From: Tanypteryx hageni
Taxonomy: Eukaryota; Arthropoda; Insecta; Odonata; Petaluridae
DNA: 64,000 nucleotides
Assembly (NCBI GenBank): GCA_028673005.1
Contig: CM054117.1
Span: forward strand, 32,522,561-32,586,560
Direction: 5' to 3'
Part shown: piece after piece, positions 45,177 to 55,669 of the stretch
How positions within the stretch are numbered: the first letter of the stretch is position 1
How the letters are laid out: the number at the start of each line of letters is the position of its first letter
Program-made: the position numbers and the translations under genes
Notes under the pieces: generated by a model
The model's database searches: none
Told to the model about the DNA's origin: nothing
What the model saw: only the letters and a program-made list of their open reading frames with translations

Positions 45177-48070
45177 AATAACGAAACAGCAGACAATATA
45201 TTTTATGTATCCAGCTTTTAGTTCGAAGGAAGAAAAACCAATCCAAACGATGACGCATTAATTAAAATGCATGAAAATTATAAAATCAACTTATAAAAAT
45301 TATTTGCTCGCAATCGTAAAAAAATAACTGATCTGTTTTTATGTACAAGAGAATGATTAATTTTTACTCTTCAATACCAATCGTTCTGCTTTGAAGTGGA
45401 AAAAATTAACGCCAAGGTGCTTACGTCAATCCGAATCCTTCAACGGTATTGACATTAATTGAGATAAAAAGCGAAATATGTCTTCAAAGGTAGATTTATT
45501 CATAGCTTCATTGGACAATTTTGGAGGTTTTGATCTAACCGAACAAGTAGTACAGCCTTCTCCAAACCTAGAATAGAATAACAACAAATTACCAGGTAGA
45601 TTTCCTCTTCCTGTCGATTAAAAGAATCTCGCTCGATGATATTTTATAATTTTGACCCCAAACGCGCTAAATTGAGTGATCATGTCCCATTAACGTTGGC
45701 ACCTGAAAGCATAAGGATAATCGGCGCTGATCGGACGATTCGAAACAACCGAGGGATTTCGAAACTAATTAAACCTAATTAATGTGCCACCAGAGGAGTC
45801 GCCTCTAATTAAGCCCCACCTGTGCGGCTCCAGGAGCGTTTTGAAAAAAAAACTTAATTTTCAGCTTCCGGTCCATCCTTCGGCTACTCGGAGGTTATAA
45901 AAATATTTTTTTCTAATTGATGGAAACGGGCGTTGCTACACGTCTCCTTCCATACATCTCGCGTCTTTTTCAGAACCTCAATCGTGCATCGTAGCTCTTA
46001 CGCAAGCGGTAAAGCACCCTCGCGGAATCTTGAATCATAAAATGTAATTAAGTCGGATAATGGATGGTATTTTTTTAGCGCCCGAATGGAGTTGTCTTCG
46101 GAGATGACCCCAAAGGTTATTTTTTCTCCAGCGCTGCTTTCATGACGCTATTGTTGGTTGCGATTATTTGGCTTCTTAGATGAATAGGCGTTCTATAATG
46201 CCGTCTGATTAATGACCGGTAAATGCCTATTAGAGGCTCTTAAATTGTGGATAGATGGCATGCTGTATCCGGGTCGACGAGGAGCGAGCGCCCTTCGAAG
46301 ATGTCGGCTATCGTTCGCTACCTCTTTAAAATTTGCTAATTTATCGACCTTCGCAAAAACGTTTCGATGAGAGTTTACCACAGGGGTATTCGATAAAATC
46401 CGACCTCCTGAGTATTTATCTAATCCTGAGATATCTAAAGACGGGAAATCTTTTGTGTTTTTCTTGCGAGGAATAATTAAATTTATGTCACATTTGTTCT
46501 CCCGTTCCGTAAAAAAACCTTTTTTAACCTGAAAAATACATATTAATTTCATCCTTAGTAAACATAGGAATACAACTGCAGATATACATTCAACCTTAAA
46601 TAAAACGTATCGGCCTAGACGTATTTAAAGTTCATTTCTGTTTGACAAAAGGCTTAAAAAGGTTATTACAGAGTTGTAATCTCTTGAAGGTAAAATAAAG
46701 TAATTTTATGTTAATAATATTTTTTATTTTGAAGAAAATGTGCCTACCTTTAGATGCCAGATAGTTTCAAGTTAATACCGCTCGGTAAAGACAAATTTTC
46801 ATTTCTATATTGTTATAAATGTTATGCATTCATCAGAAAGCAAGAATTATGTTGTGAAAGTATTAGGTTTTCAACATTATACCGAAAAAACGCAATGAGA
46901 AAGTGCCTAATAGTTTCATTCTAAATATGAATGTCTAATAAAAATAGTTTCCATAGAGATGTAAAGGATATCTATCGCCTGTCTCCATAGTGTAATCTAG
47001 CAACAAAACAATTGCTCACCGAACGCTGATTTTTATGCTACTACGACAATTACTGAAAGATTCTCTTCGATTCAAGACATAAGGTGAAATTCATAATTGA
47101 TTCCCTTAAAGAACATAAAAAAAACTAGCACCAGCAAAATTGCCGTCGATGTGAAGCTAAATTAAAAATTTCCTAGACGTCGAATGATTTTCATGTTCTA
47201 TCTATATATACATCTATATATACATCTATATATACATCTATATATACATCTATATATACATCGGCAGTTTTTTAACTTTAAATATATCTTTCGATAAAGA
47301 AGGAGCCTTTGCGAATTTCTATCTCCGCCGAGAATTTTTGCATAACTTATTCCCAACCTCTGGAAAAGCCAATTTCCCCCTTTCCAATCGCGTTTCTATT
47401 TTCGGAACAGCTCGTGTAAAACAAATCCATCTTACGGCTGACACACAAACGAGGTCTTTCCACGAAACCGAAGCACTTTTCAATCTTCCCAAGTTGTTCG
47501 CAAGGGAACCCAAATAAAGAAATAATAACGCTAATAAATATTCTCGCGTCGTCCGCGATATTTTTACTCCGACTTCGAACACCGTCGTCGCATAAGGGTC
47601 AGCCGAATAAAAAAAAATCTAAAAATAAACTGTATTGATTTGATATCCATTGTTCGATGCAAATGAAATGTAACCTATATCGTTAATTGCCATAACAGAA
47701 TCAAGATTAACTATACAAAGTTGATGGCTGTAATGATATTAATAGCGGCGGGTCTCGGATTCAGATCTAAACGCTTTCAGGATTATGGTCACTTATACGC
47801 GTCCAAATCCAACCATCTTAATGATATACGATCGCGTGTAGTTGTTTTCCTATTCCGTTTTTTGTGAACATGTAAAGCATTTTTATGCGATATACAAATT
47901 TTCATGTTTCACATATAACGTAATATAACCGTTAAGACGTACTTTTCATTTTTCATATCGTAATACTGTCCAAAATTCATTTTTAATTTGCTCCAAGATT
48001 TCTCAACATAGGCCAATGGATTTTACTAAAAGAATTTTAGAAGCTGGCAAAGGGATTATCCAGAAAGGTT
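45177..48070. other. No confirmed gene; one unexplained minus-strand frame
   Basis: The minus frame at 46,193-46,552 (119 codons) is not low-complexity and not a visible repeat, but I recognise no domain. The ATG may be chance. The minus frame 47,319-47,582 is similar in this respect. No splice or promoter evidence could be assembled. Confidence 0.35.
47201..47260 (+). repeat. 12-nt minisatellite, five perfect units
   Basis: Five identical tandem copies of TCTATATATACA. Their perfect identity suggests recent expansion. Confidence 0.95.
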
Positions 48071-48074
48071 TTAA

Positions 48075-48152
48075 TCTACGTGTTTAAATGTCTCTCCGAC
48101 ACCCCAGCGACTCTTCGATTGGTAAGTGTCCACTGGGCGTCCTTCCGTTAAC
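48075..48152 (+). repeat. Family A dispersed repeat, copy 2 (5'-truncated)
   Basis: It reads ctacgtgtttaaatgtctct, ccgacaccccagcgactctt, then attggtaagtgtccactggg. The CTGANGAAGG hairpin is missing. It is closest to copy 1 in its 5' part. The GTAAGT donor-like motif is intact at 48,122-48,127. Confidence 0.65.
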
Positions 48153-48922
48153 ATCTAGAAGCCGTTGATATCATTATATATAGACGTTCATTACAGAGGA
48201 GGAGGCTATAACATACATATTAATGTTTAGGCACTTCCAGATGAGCTGGAGATTCGAAATTTTTTTCTGTAGTAGGATTTTGTGCAAAACCGACTAGAAA
48301 AAACGAAAATCTTGAAAAATTGCAACAATGCGGCCGCTAAAAATTCGCAATTGTTTAAATAAATTTTCAAGGTTTATGTATTTTCGAATGTGCTACGGAG
48401 CTGAAATTTTTTTAGAGGTAGGATTTGTAAAAAAACGAAATAGGGATTATACAAATTTTGATATTTTAATTTGTGTTGCCGTTAAAAATACTTAAAGTTT
48501 AAACAAATAGATAACTGTTTAGGTAGTACGGGATGAGCTAGGAAGCTGCAGTTATTTACAGAGTAGTGCATTTGCACAAATTAACATATGAATCTCTCCA
48601 TAAATATTTTGCGGCGGCCGTTAAAAAATTTTAAAATTTAAACAATTAGAAAAATATTATTTCACTTCTTGAAGTGCTACAACTTTAAAATTTGGCAGAA
48701 ATGTGTAGCATTAGTACCCCATAATAGAGAAAGTATAAAATTCTTAAAATTTCAAAGGTTGGGGATTGTTTTAATCTATTATTTTTACAAGGGGAAAACG
48801 AAAATCGCTGCGGAGGTGAAATCATTAGAATTAAAAAAATATTGGTAATGATGAAATATCTGCCTGAAAAATGAATGTTTTTTCAAGGTGAGATGAAATG
48901 CTTGCAGAATACAAGGACCTTT

Positions 48923-48927
<5 letters not shown>

Positions 48928-48971
<44 letters not shown>
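48928..48971 (+). repeat. (TG)n microsatellite
   Basis: About 21 uninterrupted TG units, ending about 20 nt before the CTGAAGAAGG start of family A copy 3. Confidence 0.95.
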
Positions 48972-48974
<3 letters not shown>

Positions 48975-48992
48975 CTTGCAGATACTCTTTCG

Positions 48993-49165
48993 CTGAAGAA
49001 GGGCATAGGCCCGATAAGCTTGCGTGTTTTTTTGTCTTTTTGTGTTCGTGTGTTTCACGTGTCTCTTCGACGCCCCCAGCAGCCTGCCAGCTTGGTCCTC
49101 AACTTGGTAAGTGTCCGCTGGGCTTCCCTCAACACCTTGTTGCCACCCTCATCACTACCTTTTCT
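48993..49165 (+). repeat. Family A dispersed repeat, copy 3 (longest)
   Basis: It starts CTGAAGAAGGGC with a GGGC/GCCC inner hairpin. It continues through acgtgtctcttcgacgcccc, cttggtaagtgtccgctggg and caacaccttgttgccaccct. It forms an inverted pair with copy 5 (minus, 49,234-49,389), with about 70 nt between them. There is no recognised frame. Confidence 0.65.
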
Positions 49166-49233
49166 TTTCCTTTAGTTAATATATATATAACAGCTTACGG
49201 AAAAGGAAAGGTAAAATGGATATATGGATGTCA

Positions 49234-49389
49234 ACAAAGTGTTGGGATGAGGAAACCCAGTGAACACTCACCAATCAGACGACTTCAGGTTGGCGAGGCC
49301 TCGTGGATGTCGAAGCGACACACGTAAAAGAACACTAAAACACAGAAACATCACAAACGTAGAAGCTTTCGGAACTACTCCTTCATCAG
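49234..49389 (-). repeat. Family A dispersed repeat, copy 5 (minus strand)
   Basis: On the minus strand it starts CTGATGAAGGAGTAG and TTCCGAAAGCTTC. It continues with gtgtcgcttcgacatccacg, attggtgagtgttcactggg and caacactttgttgac. The outer stem GAAG/CTTC and inner GGA/TCC are kept. A (TA)n array of about 80 nt lies directly upstream in its own orientation. Confidence 0.65.
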
Positions 49390-49393
49390 CTAC

Positions 49394-49395
<2 letters not shown>

Positions 49396-49476
<81 letters not shown>
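49396..49476 (+). repeat. (AT)n microsatellite
   Basis: About 40 AT units, adjacent to the hairpin end of family A copy 5. Confidence 0.95.
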
Positions 49477-49477
<1 letters not shown>

Positions 49478-52400
49478 CTGTTTAGCTGCTCTTAAAACAA
49501 TTACGTTCTTTTGGCTGAATTGCTGTAGTAGGTAGTCAAATCAAAGGACTGACGCATTTTCTACCACTTAATTATACTGTTGGTTAAGAGAGCGAGTGAG
49601 TAAGCTCATCGAAAATTTGAGTCGATTGTTTACTACATATAGGTATATGCATAGGTGCCTTTGAGGGCCAGTGCGTGCTATTATGGGGGATCCTTTTACG
49701 ACTTGGCAACTACCAGTATGCAGCTATATGCCTGTGTCTTATTGTCTACAGAAGTATTCACCATATCTTGATAAAGGATTGAATTGTTGAGTTATAATTT
49801 TGAAATTTAATTTCATATTTCTGTTTAGCAGCAATACACTGACAAATATAGACTTTTTCGAGAAATATAACTAAACATTCGTAAAACTGAAAAATCTGCA
49901 AATGTAGCTCCTTAATGGAGATAAAAGGTTGATAACTCCTTCATTAGAGTATAAGACGTTCCACTATTATCGATCAAAAAATTTATTCTAATAGAGGAAA
50001 GCCTTTTTTACAAAAAGGTCCGCGAGATTACATAATTACGACTTAGTTTCGGAAAAGATCGAGAAAATCCCAAGCATAATATCAGATATTTTGTTTACAT
50101 CGGTCACTATGACTAATCTACCGGAAAACAGATTAACAGATTAAATAATTTATTCGGATTGACTACGGTATTTGTGACAAAAACGTCTAAGAGAGCGCAC
50201 AATCACGACTTACAGTTTTGGAGACAAATATTCAGGAACCACCCCATTTTTTCCCGTTTTGTACGTAAATTCCATAATAACGCCTTTGCTATCTCGGTAT
50301 ATTCCATTTATGGAGGATACTTTACCTTTCTATATGTTATTTTGCAGGTTAACCAAGCTATATTAATCATTAAGGTTTATGATTTGGAAAAGAGATATAT
50401 TTAATAATTACGTCTTTTTTCGGCGTACGCTGTAAGTAAATGTACACCAATTAAAATTATATGAAAAAAAATTGCCAGATTTTGTTTTTTACAAGGAAAT
50501 GTAATTATCCGGTATAAACAAATAATTTTTTATTATTTACTACCTTTTCAACAAACGTATAATTAAAATGGCCAAGTAAAAAAATTACAGGGGGGTCAAA
50601 TTATAACTACATATATAATCTCCCTCCCAAATATAAAAGGTTGCAAAGGCTCGCGAAAAGATACCCGTAATCGGACGAGCAAACTTGTTTCATTAAATGT
50701 GACAATGGGATAGAAATTAAAATTCTCTTGTTTATATTGAGCCTTTGACAAACGCAGAAATTCTACCTGGCATTTAATAGGTACCTCACGTGAATAATGA
50801 GGCAAACAATGTCCGTTTTTACTATTTTTCGTAAATTCATAATAAACTCAACAGCGCTTACTTTTGGTAGGTGAATCAAATAGAAAGTTAATCGTCGTTA
50901 ACTTCCGCTCAAATTCACATTAACACTCCATCCGAACGACCAATAAAACGTGGAGAAAGCGTCAGTTCCATCGCCATGTGGTCGCCATTTCGTAATCAGC
51001 GCAAGAGGAAGCGTTCCGATTCTCTTTTCGTTTGCCTCGGCGTTGCTCTCAACAGCGCCTCCTCCTAAAAAACGACCGACTCTGAAAAAAAACAAGAGCC
51101 TAACTCGACGAGAGCGAACCATAAAAATCAATCGACGAAACCGAGACGCGTTGCGCACGCAAGGTCGATTTTATATACATCATATATAAAATGCAACCGA
51201 TCGCATTTGCCGATAATTTTTTTCAAGTCGTCGCCCTATTTACCCGGCACGGGAATCTTCATACGATATTTACTCTCCGGGAGCTCTAGGAACGACCTTT
51301 CCTTTTTTATTTCGGAAGGCTCCGAGCGAGAGAAGATAGTCTTGCTAGCTGCTGGAGAAGGAAAGGAAAAGCACGACGGGGGATCACGGCCTGAAAAGAA
51401 ACATTAGTTCGCTGGCGCGCGAGGAAAGCAAGGTGGGCTGGGAAGTAGCGGGAAGGTAAGAAGGGAGAAATAGAATGGGGATTAGAATGAGAGAGAGAGA
51501 GAGGAGGGACTGGAGTGGGAGGGGAAGGGGGAGGGATGAGCCCTGGCAGGACTGAATGGAATAAAAAGAGGAGGAGAAGTAAAACCTTCGAGGACGACCG
51601 GGTGTGCCCTGTCGCGGAGCACACGCCCTCCTGACGCTTTATGACGTCACATAACATCAACTCCTCCTCCCATCCTTCCAACCGTTTTCTCCGCCCCTTT
51701 CTCACCATTCCCATCCCCCCTCCCCTATCATCCTCCCCTTCCCCCCCTCTCTTCCCGCATCCCCACGACACCCACTCGAAAAAACCTTCCTACCCCTGAG
51801 GGCAGTTGACCGACAATCTGTTACTATTTCGGTTCATTTCGTGCGGTGGTTTTGACGGTAAGGCACTGAGACTTTACGAGGTGGGCTGAGGGATGTTACT
51901 CGAGGGTAGAGAGCGGGTTAAAAGGGTTTAGGGATCGTTCGTGGGGCTAGATTGAATGGGGGGGCTGGATGCGGGGCGGTTTGCGCCGCCACGGGGACTA
52001 ATAAGGATAGACAACGGAAACCCCCTTCTCTCTCACACACACACAAACACACGCGCGCGCACACAAACACTCTTTCACTCCCTCCCCGTTTTGAGAGAGA
52101 GGAGTCGTTATACTCACTCCTTTAATGGGAGAAGGAGTCAGAGAAAGATAGAAAAATGAATGACGAAACGATCTTCGTTTTTTTAAGGAACCGAATTTCG
52201 TCTTTCTTCTTTTTTTCTGAACTCGTTCTGAAGGAAACATTTTTCTTGAAATTGTCATTCAGCCGCGTGTTTCTACTCTCGAGTGGGAGTAAGTGGGAAT
52301 AGAAAAAAAGGGGCCGTGATTTCTATAAGGATTAGTTCAAAAAAAGTTTCGGTAAAGCGGGGCAATCGATTGTCATTCGCGTGAAATGAGAACGAATGTC

Positions 52401-52635
52401 AGCAATTCGAAGTTGAGGACCTTGGATTATATCAACCGGATCAATCAATCTCGATAAAGGACAAATTATACAAGCTTATAGTTTTTATATCGATACTAAC
52501 CGTTTGATCGCTTTAACGATTCATTGAATGATCTACAGAAAGTTTTACGTGAGACACTACTATGTATTTCAAGGCGGCCACTTTTGGGCTTCTAATAATG
52601 ATATAACTATATCTTTATGACGAATATAGGGAACA
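49477..52635. other. No gene recognised; low-complexity block at 51.4-51.8 kb
   Basis: Between 51,420 and 51,570 the + strand is purine-rich, and between 51,655 and 51,755 it is pyrimidine-rich. The long minus frame there (51,307-51,771) is composed of S/P/L and G/R-rich sequence and is most likely an artefact. The stretch 50,940-52,160 is richer in GC than its surroundings, but no exon can be supported. Confidence 0.4.
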
Positions 52636-53778
52636 TAATGGGCCGAGTGAATGAAAGTTAAGCAAATGCTTTTACTTAAGATTTCTATTATTTTTTAAGC
52701 AAAAGCTTAATTGGAGTTGAATAATAAAAATAGCATTCGCTTTTGCTTGAAAGAAATAGCATTTGCTTATTTAAAAAAAAATTCTGTAGTAAAATGCTTA
52801 AAAATGTGTGAATAAAACCGTGTTTTAGCTAAATTATTTAAGTATATGCTTTGAATTTTTTAAGTGAATTGAGGGACTCACTATGATTTTCAAGTTCGCT
52901 TTTGGTGATAATTTTTCGAAAATTACTGATATGACTGAGTTTATGATTCCACAAAAAGTGAAAAAAAAAATGGAAAAAGTCGAATTCCAAGAAAATGTCG
53001 AATGTATTTCAAATCTATTTCTATGGCAAAATAGAGAGAAACTACGCTAAACATCGATAATGCAAACTCGTTTAATATAAAATGCTCGTCAATAAGCAGT
53101 GTAATTAAGTCCTCTGCAAAAAGCTAGGTGCATTCGCATTGTTGTAACGAACTCGTTTTCATAATACTCGTTTGTACAAATAATAAAATTATAGCACCCT
53201 TATAGTGTGTGCTAACGAGGTTGTACTGTATTTGTTTCAAATTATAGTGCATTTAAATAATTAATTTAAAATAAAAATATTACCCAACATTTAAGATGAA
53301 ACTATCACTTGTAAATGCAAATAATACAAACAAGTGAAGAATTGCAAACCAACATACGTAAGGCACTTTTTCTTTAAAAAATATAAGAAACAGTTTTATG
53401 TAAAATAATTAATTTATGAAATTGATGGAATGATATGATCCGAAGATCCTATGCAGACAGGCATAAGCTGTGAAAGTTGGAACAATTTTTGAAACGCCCG
53501 CCCGGCAAGTGGAAGACCCGGGTTCAATTCCCGGTCATAGACTTTTTTCTCGTTTCAAAAATTGTTCCAAATTAATTTATGCTTTAACCTTTCCTCTAAA
53601 AGCTTATGGCAACCAAACAAAGACGCTAACAATAGCAAATGTTTATATGTAAAAGCAAACTTTTATTCACTCTAAATGAAGCAAATGCTTTTGACATGTT
53701 CTTATGCTTTTAGCAAAAGCTTTTGCTTTTACTGTTTTCTTTAGGCATTTGCGCAATATTTCTTCACTCGGCCCAATA
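52636..53778. mobile_element. 1.1-kb inverted-repeat element with subterminal AAGCAAATGCTT-like repeats
   Basis: The left end TAATGGGCCGAGTGAA (52,636-52,651) matches the reverse complement of the right end TATTGGGCCGAGTGAA (53,763-53,778) at 15 of 16 positions, consistent with a TA target and a 14-nt TIR. Within about 150 nt of each end are many short palindromic motifs of the type AAGCAAATGCTT or AAGCAAAAGCTT (around 52,670, 52,698, 52,730, 52,752, 53,680, 53,708 and 53,718). A perfect hairpin with a tRNA-like loop lies at 53,477-53,570. No transposase is seen. Superfamily unknown; Tc1/mariner is possible from the TA. Confidence 0.65.
53461..53582 (+). repeat. Perfect 19-bp hairpin enclosing a tRNA-like T arm
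   Basis: TTGGAACAATTTTTGAAAC at 53,477-53,495 has its exact reverse complement at 53,552-53,570, and a second outer pair GCATAA/TTATGC lies at 53,461-53,466 and 53,577-53,582. The loop holds a canonical T arm: stem CCGGG (53,518-53,522), loop TTCAATT, stem CCCGG (53,530-53,534). It is preceded by gcccgcccggcaagtggaag, which looks like the anticodon-arm half of a tRNA-derived sequence. No full cloverleaf is present. Confidence 0.8.
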
Positions 53779-55603
53779 ATTTGGGTCGAAAGGCTAATGA
53801 CAAACATTCATTACGTTGCTCATTACATAAACTCCTGAAATACTTTGAAACAGATAAGACAATGGTTCCCAAACCTATTGTAAGCGCGGTACCCTTTCAA
53901 AGATAAACAGAATTTCAAGGCACCCCCGCCTTAGAAAAACGTTTCATATGCATGTATAAGTAAATATACATATAGGTATCACAACTTTTGGACGCATCCA
54001 TTTGTTGGTGTTACACAATAGGCAATTTATTAGAGGAAATCATATCGCTCTAACGACCTATCAACATTTCAAAATCGTTGATTTATTCAGTAAAATTTTC
54101 GCGACACCGTTGAGAATCAACTACTGCACCCAGTTTGGCAAACAGTGAGATGAGAAAATCAACTGCATTGTGTGAATGGTTTTATTTTGTCCTCTATGAT
54201 CTTTCGTAGCAATTTAATGAAAACTCACTCCAAGAATACCTCCTCTTAATTGGAGACGGAGGAAATCTGAGAGATCGGAGCTTTCCTTCAACTGAGTCGC
54301 GAGGAAAATAGTTCGAAAGACACTAGACTACTAGTAGACTCCGCGCGCAGGACGTGATTTATTATTTAGGTGAATATTATCGTCATTGGAGTTCTCATAC
54401 AGCCCGATTTATTGGAAATTCTGCGAAATTAGCAACATTGGCTTTACAAAATTTACAAAATTCGATTCAAGTAACAAACTGACCGATAAAATGAAGTTTG
54501 TTCATGTAACAAAGAGATGACACTCGCCTCGTTTTTCGATTGCTGCACACAATTTATTTTTTACATTGCAACAAATAAGTTGTTGATTTTATTTTCAGCT
54601 ATATTTTTGTGTTACATTGGGGTTTAAAAAAGAAACGGTCTTGATAATGACAAAACTTTAATCAGCGTCTAAAATCAACCTATAAAGATATAATTGATAT
54701 GTTTTGAAATGTTTGATAAATGTTGACATTCACAATTTATTTACATTACTACGTCCCTTCAATTAATCCTAAACTAAGACATCCATCTTGTCGTGTTTTA
54801 ATTTAAATTTAAGAGATGCTTCATTCATACCAACCCGCCATTTTTGACAGGAAATTGCGATAGTCAAATAATAATATTAAATATTAACATAAATTATTAT
54901 ATAAATATAGGAATTAATCCTATGTCGTAATTTAATTATTCATATTAACTTTGCCGGAGTCTCCATTCATTATTAATATAAATTCTAATGCTGTATTTTT
55001 TCATTCAAAAACAACTTAAATAGCAAATTAAATTATTGTATCCCATTTATAAACTTTAATGGCGGCAATATAAATAAATTTTCTAAGCACTTTATCAATT
55101 TGAATGGATTTACACATCAGCGTACAAGAAGAGCGGAAACTGGTGGATTATGCTAATCACTACCTAGAAGCCAAAATCAAAATTGAATTTGATTCCAGAT
55201 TCAGCCGAATTTATTTCCCGTATCTTTTTAAGATTAAGCATTTAATCCTTCGGAAAAAGCACAAAAAATAAAATGAGTCATCTGGCCGAAACTGGAAAAC
55301 AAAATAAAGAAAACACTTTTGGTCTACCCACGCGAAAAAAGATAAAGAGAGAATAAATGCGATCACCTTCGGGCTGTTTCAACCACTAAAACGCCCACTG
55401 CCTCCTGCATATCAATGTTTATTGCACGAAATTAGGACGATTGCGCAGGTCAGAAACGGAAATACCGGGTCAGAGACGCCCACGCGATCACGTGTGATCT
55501 GATTGATGCATATGTATAATTTTCGCGGGAAATGGTCATCAATCGGATCAAATTTTAAAATCCTCTCCTTATATGAAATGATGAATTATTATTGGAATTT
55601 GAA

Positions 55604-55605
<2 letters not shown>
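53779..55605. other. No gene; a degenerate hAT-like fragment at 53,860-54,126
   Basis: CAATGGTTCCCAAACC at 53,860 and, reverse-complemented, CAGTAGTTGATTCTCAAC ending at 54,126 resemble a pair of hAT ends (compare 59,172-59,628). The interior 'ggtaccc' and 'gcgacacc' motifs are also alike. No 8-bp target duplication is visible, so it is left as a probable remnant. The rest is AT-rich without features. Confidence 0.4.

Positions 55606-55665
<60 letters not shown>
55606..55665 (+). repeat. (AT)n microsatellite
   Basis: About 30 AT units. No family A motif was found beside this array. Confidence 0.95.

Positions 55666-55669
<4 letters not shown>

Noticed and set aside
51307..51771. 154-codon minus-strand frame
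   Set aside because: It spans a purine tract and a pyrimidine tract; no domain, and the residue mix is explained by base composition.
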